Of a DNA stretch of 47,173 nucleotides, positions 30,723-38,088 are shown one piece after another; the stretch's first letter is position 1; the number at the start of each line of letters is the position of its first letter. The stretch is from Desulfovibrionales bacterium. Its GTDB lineage: Bacteria; Desulfobacterota; Desulfovibrionia; Desulfovibrionales; Desulfonatronaceae. Made by a program: the position numbers and the translations under genes. The stretch spans positions 1 to 47,173 of the forward strand of contig REDL01000047.1 in the NCBI GenBank assembly GCA_007693505.1, in the 5' to 3' direction. The notes below the pieces were generated by a model. The model had not been told where the DNA came from. It did no database searches and saw only the letters and a program-made list of their open reading frames with translations.

Positions 30723-31708
30723 GGCTCTTCGTCCACCACCAGGACCAGAATCACCAGGGCGGCCAGCGTGACGCCGATGGAAACGGTTGCCGCGGCTTCC
30801 AAGGTCAGGATCATGGTTTTGGACCAAAGTGGTGGGTATTCCAGAGGGTGGTAGATGGACAAAAGAGTGGTCGCCACGGCCAGGAGCAGGATGGTGGCAA
30901 AACCCAGGACAACAAGGCAGACCAAAGTGACGCGAGGCAGTCGGTCCACGGAAGGCAGGCCCACCAATCGAAAAAGCACCAGTCCTGCAGCCAGGACGAC
31001 TCCGGCCTGAAAGGCGCCTCCCGGGGCATGGTCACCCAGCCAGAGCAAATGAACTGTAACCAGTACCGTCAGTGGCCCCAGCAGCAGTACCAAGCCGCGT
31101 AATACAGGGGCATCGACCGGATGCGCGGGCAGGGATCGCAAATCCTGGGCGCCGCGCACACCGAAAACACCGATCAAGGCCAAGAGCAGAACTCCCAGTT
31201 CCAGCCAAGTGTCGTAGAGACGAAAGGCGAGCAGCACCGCGGTTACCGGGTGATCGACACCAACCATCTCCAGGTTATCGGCAACGATTTCGGTCAGTCC
31301 CGTTCCTTGCCGCGGCAGGTCCATGACAGCCAGAGCCAGCAAAAGGGTAAGCATGCCGGCGCATCCACCGGCCATGCCGTAGTGAAACCGTCCAGGACAG
31401 GCCGCGGCCTGGTCCAGTCGGCAGGCGCCCGGTGGCTGGACATCGTCGTTGGCATCGTGGTTTTGTCGCGACTGCGGCTCGATACGCTTGAAGGTTCCAA
31501 TCAGCAGCACCCCGGCAAGACCGGCACCTACGGCGGCTTCGGCCAGAGCAATGTCCGGAGCCTGGAGACGGACCCATGCCAAAGCCAAAAAAAGTCCGAA
31601 GGAGATGAACAGCACCGTGGCCTGGAAAAGATCCGAAGCCTGTAAAAGGCGCCAGCTGACCAGCAACAAGGCCCCGGCCAGCAGCAGATCAAAGGCCAGG
31701 GACAACAT
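30719..31708 (-). CDS. mrpB: Fusion of MrpA C-terminal (DUF4040/MbhE-like) domains with MnhB/MrpB
   Basis: The 329-aa membrane protein joins parts that are separate or differently joined in classical Mrp. Residues 1-75 resemble DUF4040, the MrpA C-terminal/MbhD part (FGLFLALAWVRLQAPDIALAEAAVGAGLAGVLL). Residues 110-200 resemble the MbhE-like segment (DHPVTAVLLAFRLYDTWLELGVLLLALIGVFGVRG). Residues 210-329 are MnhB (LLWLGDHAPGGAFQAGVVLA, then VSIGVTLAALVILVLV). No full MrpA gene is present; its antiporter half seems replaced by an extra MrpD-like protein. Start 31708 overlaps the mrpG stop as TGATG. Confidence 0.87.
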   Translation of the reverse strand: MLSLAFDLLLAGALLLVSWRLLQASDLFQATVLFISFGLFLALAWVRLQAPDIALAEAAVGAGLAGVLLIGTFKRIEPQSRQNHDANDDVQPPGACRLDQAAACPGRFHYGMAGGCAGMLTLLLALAVMDLPRQGTGLTEIVADNLEMVGVDHPVTAVLLAFRLYDTWLELGVLLLALIGVFGVRGAQDLRSLPAHPVDAPVLRGLVLLLGPLTVLVTVHLLWLGDHAPGGAFQAGVVLAAGLVLFRLVGLPSVDRLPRVTLVCLVVLGFATILLLAVATTLLSIYHPLEYPPLWSKTMILTLEAAATVSIGVTLAALVILVLVVDEEP

Positions 31709-32031
31709 CAGTGCCGATACCTCACCAACGGCTGGGCATCCCCCCCGCTGGGGGATTGGGAGCGACGCTGCATGCTCCGTCCCAGGAGAAAGCAAATCGT
31801 GGAGCTGGCTGCCAGAGCCACCAGCCAAATCAGCAGGATTTTCAGCATTTCAGCCAGGGATTGGCTGGTGAGCATCAAGGCCAGGGCGATCAGCCCCAGT
31901 CCGAGGTTATCGGCTTTGGTCAAGGCATGAATGCGGCTCATGGCATCTGGAAACCGCAACAGGCCGACTGTCCCAGCCAGAAAAAAAAATGCTCCGGCCA
32001 GACACAACCCGATGGCCGCCGCTGCGATCAT
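31708..32031 (-). CDS. mrpG: Na+/H+ antiporter subunit G, MnhG/MrpG
   Basis: A 107-aa membrane protein with three helices and the MnhG signature LAGTVGLLRFPDAMSRIHALTKADNLGLGL. I start at ATG 32031, which has AAGGTG suitably spaced; a GTG at 32043, two bases after the mrpF stop, is the alternative. The C-terminus is a short basic, hydrophilic tail. It is coupled to mrpB through a TGATG overlap. Confidence 0.9.
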   Translation of the reverse strand: MIAAAAIGLCLAGAFFFLAGTVGLLRFPDAMSRIHALTKADNLGLGLIALALMLTSQSLAEMLKILLIWLVALAASSTICFLLGRSMQRRSQSPSGGDAQPLVRYRH

Positions 32032-32044
32032 CGCATCAAGCACC

Positions 32045-32359
32045 TTATTTCTCGCCTGCTCGGTTACGGATGTCTTCCCGGCCAGAGGGACGGTCCTTGC
32101 CGCGGGTCGCATTCTCCGTGCTCTGCACAAAGGCCACCACGGCCAAAACGGCCAAGACCGCGAAGACCATCGCGGTGTTGCGCACAGCCGGAGCGTCGAG
32201 GGCCGCGCCCAACAAGAGCAATACGGCCACACCCGTGGTCCCGAAAAGTTGGACCGCAACCAAGCGGTCCTCCTGCCCAGGGCCGACAAACACCCGCAAC
32301 AACCCCGCGATCATGGTCAGCAGGAGGAAGCAGGCCACGCTGAGATAAAATGTCTGCAT
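32045..32359 (-). CDS. mrpF: Na+/H+ antiporter subunit F, MnhF/MrpF
   Basis: A 104-aa membrane protein with three helices. GPGQEDRLVAVQLFGTTGVAVLLLLGAALDAPAVRNTAMVFAVL carries the MrpF pattern, with the conserved D-R-L and the N-x-A before helix 3. It has a charged C-terminal tail. A GGGAG site lies five bases before ATG 32359. It is the first gene of the eight-gene antiporter operon, so the operon promoter is probably within or beyond the 101-base space upstream. Confidence 0.9.
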   Translation of the reverse strand: MQTFYLSVACFLLLTMIAGLLRVFVGPGQEDRLVAVQLFGTTGVAVLLLLGAALDAPAVRNTAMVFAVLAVLAVVAFVQSTENATRGKDRPSGREDIRNRAGEK

Positions 32360-32401
32360 GGGTACTCCCGTTCAACCCAATCAACATGCTGCATCATGTA
32401 C

Positions 32402-32435
32402 GCAGGGCCAAAGGGTTGCACCCTGAAGGCCCTGC
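32402..32435. terminator. Strong two-part hairpin just upstream of mrpF
   Basis: GCAGGGCC (32402-32409) pairs with GGCCCTGC (32428-32435), and inside it AGGGT (32412-32416) pairs with ACCCT (32420-32424). It lies between the unknown gene at 32461-32934 and mrpF, both on the minus strand. It could end the upstream transcript or act as a structured leader of the mrp message. No U-tract follows on either strand. Confidence 0.5.
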
Positions 32436-32460
32436 TCTCAAACCGACACCCGCGCCTATG

Positions 32461-32934
32461 CTAGCCGACCCGCAACTGGGCCAGTGTGGCGAAGGCTTGT
32501 GCATTGCTGATATCCGGGTTGATGATCACCTCCAACGTGGTCACATTGGCGATATCCAAATAGATGTTTTCACTCTCTTCCTGCATCCCGTCCGGACTGA
32601 AATTCCATTGCTGCCGGACAATGTCCGTGAATTTTCCACCATTGTCCGCTGACCAGCGCAGCACGAATTGGTGCGTCCGCTCGACAGCAGTCTCCTTGAA
32701 ATGAATCCAGATCCTGCGAATGACCCGAGGCTCGTCGAACAGAATGCGTATGGTCTGCTCCCCAGGTGCACCCGCCTTCCAGCCTTCGGGGTGCCCCGGC
32801 GTTAAGGCATGCTCAATGGGATGATCCGGATCTTCGGAGGTGATTTCCACCTCCGCGACATCCTCCAGGTTCAGCCAATTCTCTTCCGGTGTCGCGGGAT
32901 GCATTGATTCTGTTGAAAGGAGGCGTTTGCGCAT
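32461..32934 (-). CDS. Conserved protein with F5/8-type C (discoidin-like) domain
   Basis: A 157-aa soluble protein without signal peptide or membrane segments. The segment GEQTIRILFDEPRVIRRIWIHFKE followed by FVLRWSADNGGKFTDIVRQQWNF and by LEVIINPDISNAQAFATLAQLRV resembles a galactose-binding/discoidin beta-sandwich of the kind found in carbohydrate-binding modules. I recall similar stand-alone bacterial proteins of unknown role. GAGG six bases before the ATG supports the start. It lies upstream of the Mrp operon on the same strand; there is no evidence that it works with the antiporter. Confidence 0.65.
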   Translation of the reverse strand: MRKRLLSTESMHPATPEENWLNLEDVAEVEITSEDPDHPIEHALTPGHPEGWKAGAPGEQTIRILFDEPRVIRRIWIHFKETAVERTHQFVLRWSADNGGKFTDIVRQQWNFSPDGMQEESENIYLDIANVTTLEVIINPDISNAQAFATLAQLRVG

Positions 32935-33083
32935 GAAGTCCTCTGTTCTTTACGTTAGTCTACCTGCTTGGAGTTCGTCGCCAAATGCGTCACGTGAGCG
33001 GGTTTTCTTCTTTTTTGGGAAGCGACGCATTCCTGTTCGGCCCGAATCGTGACGTCATGTCAAGAGCCTTTGTGAGTCCGGAG

Positions 33084-33614
33084 TTACAATGTTAACCGTT
33101 CCTGGGCATCACCTTCCTCGGCTCCTTCCTGGAATTCCTGGATGGAACGCTCCCATGCCTCATTGAGGGTGGTAAACGCATCCAGAAATCCTTCTCGAAG
33201 TTGCTCCCATGCTCCTTCCGAAGCACTTTTCAGGGCTCCGTACTTTTCTGCCAGAGCGATGCGCTGCCTGCGCAGTTCACGCAAGGCCTGCCGCGAACGT
33301 TCTCGTGCGGCCTCGCTCATTTCATCCCAGTTTTTTTCGAGTGCATCCTCAAGTTCCTTCAGGCGCTGGTCCAAGGCTTCCAAGGCCGGTCGCGATCGCT
33401 CCAAAGCCTTGTCCCGTTGTTCAGCGCCATATCGTTCCAGGGCCTGGGCCAATTCGCGCATCTCCCGGCGTACCTCGTCAAATTCCACTTCTTCTGGTGT
33501 GGCTGACGGTGCTTCAGGCTCGACAGCATGCACCTGGGCGCCCCCTGGCAACCAGATGAGCATCGCCAGGGCAAGCAGCACCATGCTCATTTTTCTGGTC
33601 AAAGCATATCGCAT
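33084..33614 (-). CDS. Exported coiled-coil protein of unknown function
   Basis: The 176-aa protein starts with a signal peptide (MRYALTRKMSMVLLALAMLI through about residue 30, ending GGAQVHA) and is otherwise an almost unbroken, highly charged helical coiled coil from about residue 42 to 165, rich in Glu, Arg, Ala and Leu. A GGAGG site lies six bases before the ATG. I do not recognise a family. It is probably periplasmic. It is followed downstream, across 149 bases, by the discoidin-like gene and preceded by a small lipoprotein gene on the same strand. Confidence 0.7.
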   Translation of the reverse strand: MRYALTRKMSMVLLALAMLIWLPGGAQVHAVEPEAPSATPEEVEFDEVRREMRELAQALERYGAEQRDKALERSRPALEALDQRLKELEDALEKNWDEMSEAARERSRQALRELRRQRIALAEKYGALKSASEGAWEQLREGFLDAFTTLNEAWERSIQEFQEGAEEGDAQERLTL

Positions 33615-33682
33615 GACATCCTCCGGGTTGCATCGCAGATCAAATCGCGGTTGGGAAACAATTGTTCAGTTTCAGCCAATTA

Positions 33683-33919
33683 TCAATAAATCAGGGAACC
33701 TCGAGAAATCTGTTCCTTGCGAGCCTCATACTCTTCCTGAGTGATCCGCCCCTCGCGCAGATCCTGCTCCAGGCGGTCCATTTGGCGTTTATGTTGATAT
33801 TCATAGGCTGCACCGGCCCCAACAGCACCCACCGCAGCCCCTCCGACAAATCGGTTGCATCCGGCCTGCGCCCCAGCCAGTCCAATCAGCAACGCCACAA
33901 TCAAGATTCTCGTCTTCAT
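33683..33919 (-). CDS. Small lipoprotein with glycine zipper and SHOCT-like tail
   Basis: The 78-aa product starts MKTRILIVALLIGLAGAQAG and has a lipobox ending in Cys21 (GAQAGC), so it should be a lipoprotein. A short Gly/Ala-rich stretch FVGGAAVGAVGAGAAYEY resembles a glycine zipper. The C-terminus MDRLEQDLREGRITQEEYEARK is a SHOCT-like motif, common in small oligomeric envelope proteins. GGAGG lies five bases before ATG 33919; the open frame starts 17 codons earlier without support. Function unknown. Confidence 0.75.
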   Translation of the reverse strand: MKTRILIVALLIGLAGAQAGCNRFVGGAAVGAVGAGAAYEYQHKRQMDRLEQDLREGRITQEEYEARKEQISRGSLIY

Positions 33920-34818
33920 ACTGCCTCCGAAAAGATTTTTTTGTGAGCATCGAGCCGAAACATATGGCATATATCCTGTGAGAACAGCTCAGAGGTCATT
34001 TTCTTCATGACCAGTTTCGCCTCTCCGCGAACGCGTCAAGGCGAAAGAGAAGCGACGCTCACCTGCCCTGGTTCTCCACAAGCCGTTACATTCAATCTAT
34101 GCCCAACCGGGAGGATGATCAAGCCGGTTGAACTGGCGACGATTCCAGTCAGAGTCACGGGCATGGACGCCGTCACCGTAGCGGGCAGAGATCCATAAAC
34201 AGAAGGAAATATTTGAAAAGATGCATGCACTCCCGGAATACCGTGAGGGCTTTGGGCCACTATGTGTAAAGAACGAGTGACGGGCGAACGAGGGGGGCAC
34301 GAGGCCCCTCTCAGCAGGTCCACTTTTTCAGACCAGTCTTTTTTTTCGGAAAATCCCTGGAAAAGGAACATATTCCCTCTGATCAACTTGTCCAAGAATC
34401 TTCTTTCGCGTATCGAGTACGACGGAACGGTTTGAGTCAGATACTGGATGACAGGTCGAGCCCCCTATCGACATAAGGTTTCAGTCAAGGGGTAATGAAC
34501 TGCGCTGACACCTTGAAATTGCAAAATATTCTTTGACTTTGGATTCAGAATGCCGGACACGGGCGGTCTGGTGATCATGGTTGATTTGTACAAAAACCTC
34601 CGGCTCTGTCCAATATTTTGCAGCTGTCCTCCATGTGATTTCAGGCACGTTTTTTGATAGAGAGCCACGGACATCCTGTGGTTTCTTTGGCAAAGGCTGG
34701 TTGGCTCCCCTTCAGCCAGGCAAACGGCCGGATGGGGATTGGCGAGGGAAAAAACCGATGCATGCAAAAGGCTTGCAGCCCTGCCGAGTGATTAACTTTT
34801 TTCAAGGAGGAGTTGTAC
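33920..34818. other. Long intergenic region upstream of the lactate operon
   Basis: About 900 bases carry no gene I can support, although open frames exist on the minus strand. The region is richer in A+T than the flanking genes. It probably holds the control region of the lactate operon. A sigma-54-like sequence (AGGCAC, then TTGAT) lies at 34643-34658, with GG and GA ten bases apart; the -12 element departs from consensus. A six-bp hairpin GAGGGG/CCCCTC lies at 34290-34310. Confidence 0.4.
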
Positions 34819-36534
34819 ATGTCCATTGGAGTCTTGGCACTTTTCGCCGCATTGCCCATTGCCCTGGCATTGGTGCTGATGGTCGGCTTTCGCTGGCCGG
34901 CCACCAAGGCCATGCCGTTGGCCTGGCTGGTCACCGCCCTGGCCGGGGTGGCCGTCTGGAGCCTTCCGGTCGGCTACGTCGCCGCGTTGTCCATTCAGGG
35001 CGTGATCACGGCCATCGGCATTTTGATCATTGTTTTCGGAGCAATTTTGATTCTGCATACCCTGCGCGATTCCGGAGGCATGGAGACAATCCAGTACGGG
35101 ATGCAGACCATCTCGCCGGATATGCGCGTGCAGGCCATCATCATTGGTTATCTGTTCGCGGCCTTCATCGAAGGGGCGGCAGGCTTCGGCACCCCGGCGG
35201 CCTTGGCCGCTCCGCTGCTCCTGGCCTTGGGCTTCCCTCCCCTGGCCGCGGCGATCATCTGCCTGGTCTTCAACTCCTTTCCAGTTACGTTTGGTGCAGT
35301 GGGCACGCCGGTCATTATCGGCCTGACCTTCCTGCGCGACCTGGTCGGCGACGCTGTGGCCAGCGGAGCCGCCGGCGTGAACTTCACCAGCTATGAATCC
35401 TTCGGCATGCTCATCGGCCAATGGGCCACCCTGATGCACCTGCCGATGATCTTCATCCTGCCCATTTTCATGCTCGGATTCATCTCTCGTTTCTTTGGCC
35501 CAAATCGTTCCTGGTCCGAGGGCTTTGCCGCTTGGAAATTTTGCGTTTTCGCCGGTGTGGCCTTCACCATTCCCTACCTGCTCTTCGCCTGGTTCCTGGG
35601 TCCGGAATTTCCGTCCCTGATCGGCGGCCTGGTCGGGTTGGGCATCGTGGTCTGGGGAGCCAAGCGAGGCATTGCCTTGCCCAAGGAAACCTGGACCTTC
35701 GGCTCTCAGAAGAACTGGGATCCCGAATGGACCGGTACGGTCAAAACCGCGACCGAGGGTCAAAAGTTCGAGGCCAAGATGAGTCAGCTCAAGGCCTGGA
35801 TGCCTTACGTGCTCATCGGTGCTATTCTGGTGGTCACCCGGATCGATCAACTCGGACTCAAAGGCTGGCTGTCCGCCCAAACCCTGACCTGGAGCGGCAT
35901 CCTCGGCTATGACAGCGTTTCCGGTTCCGTTGCCTACCTCTATCTGCCCGGCACCATTCCGTTCATGCTCGTGGCCATCCTGACCATCCTTATCCATGGA
36001 ATGTCTGGAGATAAGGTCAAGACGGCCTGGGTGGATTCCATCAAGAAGATGAAAAACCCGGCCATCGCCCTGTTCTTTGCCGTGGGCCTGGTTTCCATCT
36101 TCCGCGGATCCGGCATCGGTGACCTGGCTTTGAACCCCAATGCCTACCCCTCCATGCCCCTGGCCCTGGCCCAGGCGCTGTCCGAGCTGGTTGGCCCGGC
36201 TTGGCCGATGTTCGCCTCCTTTGTCGGCGGCCTGGGAGCTTTCATTACCGGCTCGAACACAGTGTCCAACCTGCTCTTCGCTGAATTCCAATGGGGCATG
36301 GCCACTCAGCTTGACCTGCCCCGGCAGCTCATTGTCGCGGCCCAGGCCGTAGGCGGGGGCATGGGCAACATGGTCTGCATCCACAACATCGTGGCTGTAT
36401 GCGCCGTGGTCGGTCTGTCCGGCCAGGAGGGAGCCATCCTGCGCAAGACCTTCTGGCCCTTCCTGCTCTACGGAGTTGTCGTGGGGATCATGGTCCTCGT
36501 ATTGATGAGCGTCCTTCCCCCTGATCTGTTCTAG
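34819..36534 (+). CDS. lctP: L-lactate permease (LctP family)
   Basis: The 571-aa inner-membrane protein belongs to the LctP lactate/glycolate permease family. It has about 12-14 hydrophobic helices, with conserved segments [44 protein letters not shown] and [28 protein letters not shown] seven bases before ATG 34819 fixes the start. It is the first gene of the lactate-oxidation cluster and delivers the substrate for the dehydrogenases downstream. The gene is followed by an unusually strong hairpin. Confidence 0.95.
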   Translation: MSIGVLALFAALPIALALVLMVGFRWPATKAMPLAWLVTALAGVAVWSLPVGYVAALSIQGVITAIGILIIVFGAILILHTLRDSGGMETIQYGMQTISPDMRVQAIIIGYLFAAFIEGAAGFGTPAALAAPLLLALGFPPLAAAIICLVFNSFPVTFGAVGTPVIIGLTFLRDLVGDAVASGAAGVNFTSYESFGMLIGQWATLMHLPMIFILPIFMLGFISRFFGPNRSWSEGFAAWKFCVFAGVAFTIPYLLFAWFLGPEFPSLIGGLVGLGIVVWGAKRGIALPKETWTFGSQKNWDPEWTGTVKTATEGQKFEAKMSQLKAWMPYVLIGAILVVTRIDQLGLKGWLSAQTLTWSGILGYDSVSGSVAYLYLPGTIPFMLVAILTILIHGMSGDKVKTAWVDSIKKMKNPAIALFFAVGLVSIFRGSGIGDLALNPNAYPSMPLALAQALSELVGPAWPMFASFVGGLGAFITGSNTVSNLLFAEFQWGMATQLDLPRQLIVAAQAVGGGMGNMVCIHNIVAVCAVVGLSGQEGAILRKTFWPFLLYGVVVGIMVLVLMSVLPPDLF

Positions 36535-36541
36535 ACATACG

Positions 36542-36579
36542 CACCTCTCCGGGCGGACGATGGTCCGCCCGGAGAGGTG
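36542..36579 (+). terminator. Perfect 17-bp hairpin between lactate permease and oxidase genes
   Basis: CACCTCTCCGGGCGGAC (36542-36558) pairs perfectly with GTCCGCCCGGAGAGGTG (36563-36579) around a GATG loop, eight bases after the permease stop. There is no U-tract, so it may block 3' exonucleases or set the ratio of permease to enzyme messages rather than end transcription outright. Confidence 0.6.
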
Positions 36580-36681
36580 ATTGCCGGAGCATCTTCGGGT
36601 ATTGATGGACACGGTCCACGATCCACGCTTACCCCTTGGACAGTGCGCATCGAAACTTGAACCTCGCAAAGGAGAGATATC

Positions 36682-38073
36682 ATGATCAGAGACGCGTTGA
36701 AGAACGAATTCCAGAAAATTGTCGGAAAAGACAACGTAATGACCGAGGCCGCGGAACTGCATGCCTATTCCTACGACTCCGCGGTGCTGGACCAGGCCCA
36801 GCCGGCCGTGGTGGTCCGCCCGGAAAATTCGGAGAGCCTGGGCAAGGTGGTCAAACTGTGCAACGAGAACGGCCTGAAGTTGACCGTGCGCGGGGCCGGG
36901 ACCAACCTGTCCGGCGGCACCATCCCTCATCCCGGCGGTGTGGTCTGCCTGACCACGGCCCTGGACAAGGTTCTGGAGATCAATGAGGAAGATCTCTACG
37001 CCGTGGTCCAGCCGGGCGTAGTCACGGCCAAGTTTGCGGCCCAGGTGGCGGCCAAGGGTCTGCTCTACCCGCCGGACCCCGGCTCCCAGGCCGTTTCCAC
37101 TTTGGGCGGCAACGTGGCCGAGAACGCCGGGGGCCTGCGTGCCCTGAAGTACGGTGTAACCAAGGATTATGTCATGGGCGTGGACTTTTTCGACGTCAAT
37201 GGCGAGCTGGTGGCCAGCGGCGGAAAGACCGTGAAGTGTGTCACCGGCTACAATCTGGCCGGCCTGATGATCGCTTCCGAAGGCACTTTGGGCGTGTTTG
37301 AGAAGATCATTCTCAAGCTGGTTCCACCGCCGGCGGCCTATAAGTCCATGATGGCCGTGTTTCCGGACATGATGGACGCCTCCCGGGCCGTGGCCGCAAT
37401 CATCGCCAACAAGATCGTCCCGGCCACCCTGGAGTTCATGGACAATTTCACCATCCGCACCATTGAGAACTTCCGCAAGGCCGGTCTGCCTCTGGACGCC
37501 GCGGCCATGCTGCTCATCGAGGTGGACGGTCATCAGGCCCAGGTGGAGGACGACGCGGCCAAGGTGGAGGCCATCTGCAAGGAGCACAAGGCCGTCAGCG
37601 TGCGCGTGGCCAAGGACGACGCCGAACGCAACGCGGTCTGGCAGGCCCGCCGCGACGCCCTGCCGGCCCTGGCCCGGGTCCGTCCGACCACGGTCCTGGA
37701 AGACGCCACGGTGCCCCGCTCGAAAATTCCGGCCATGATGGAGGCTTTGGGCCGTATCGCCAAAAAATACGACCTGACCATCGGCACCTTCGGTCATGCC
37801 GGGGACGGCAACCTGCACCCGACCATCCTCACGGACAAGCGCGACCAGCAGGAATGGCACCGGGTAGAGGCGGCCATTGACGCCATTTTCGAGGAGGCCC
37901 TGGCCCTGGGCGGCACCCTGTCCGGCGAACACGGCATCGGTCTGGCCAAGGCCAAGTACATGAAAAACGAATACGGTGTGGGGGCCATCAACTACTCCCG
38001 CAGGATGAAGAGCGTGCTTGACCCGAACAACATCCTCAATCCGGGCAAGATCCTCGGCCCCCTGCTTGCCTAA
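36682..38073 (+). CDS. glcD: FAD-linked lactate/glycolate oxidase subunit (GlcD/Dld-like)
   Basis: The 463-aa flavoprotein oxidises a 2-hydroxy acid, most likely D-lactate given the context, to pyruvate. The FAD-binding PCMH domain shows RGAGTNLSGGTIPHPGGVV, PPDPGSQAVSTLGGNVAENAGG and the GYNLAGLMIASEGTLG stretch. The C-terminal FAD-oxidase domain shows FGHAGDGNLHP and SGEHGIGLAKAKY. AAGGAG precedes the ATG. An Fe-S subunit gene follows after 15 bases. In Desulfovibrio the same pair sits at the same place in the lactate cluster. D- versus L-lactate preference is inferred, since the LUD proteins downstream are the likely L-lactate enzyme. Confidence 0.92.
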   Translation: MIRDALKNEFQKIVGKDNVMTEAAELHAYSYDSAVLDQAQPAVVVRPENSESLGKVVKLCNENGLKLTVRGAGTNLSGGTIPHPGGVVCLTTALDKVLEINEEDLYAVVQPGVVTAKFAAQVAAKGLLYPPDPGSQAVSTLGGNVAENAGGLRALKYGVTKDYVMGVDFFDVNGELVASGGKTVKCVTGYNLAGLMIASEGTLGVFEKIILKLVPPPAAYKSMMAVFPDMMDASRAVAAIIANKIVPATLEFMDNFTIRTIENFRKAGLPLDAAAMLLIEVDGHQAQVEDDAAKVEAICKEHKAVSVRVAKDDAERNAVWQARRDALPALARVRPTTVLEDATVPRSKIPAMMEALGRIAKKYDLTIGTFGHAGDGNLHPTILTDKRDQQEWHRVEAAIDAIFEEALALGGTLSGEHGIGLAKAKYMKNEYGVGAINYSRRMKSVLDPNNILNPGKILGPLLA

Positions 38074-38088
38074 CTCCTGGAGGACATC

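Noticed and set aside
32984-33031. AATGCGTC / GACGCATT inverted repeat after the coiled-coil gene
   Set aside because: The arms are 32 bases apart and there is no U-tract; too weak to call a terminator.
34036-34395. A 119-codon minus-strand open frame before the lactate operon
   Set aside because: No recognisable domain, no ribosome binding site, and no coding-like composition; most likely chance.
34465-34767. A 100-codon minus-strand open frame just upstream of the permease
   Set aside because: No domain or signal peptide recognised, and it covers the probable operon control region.
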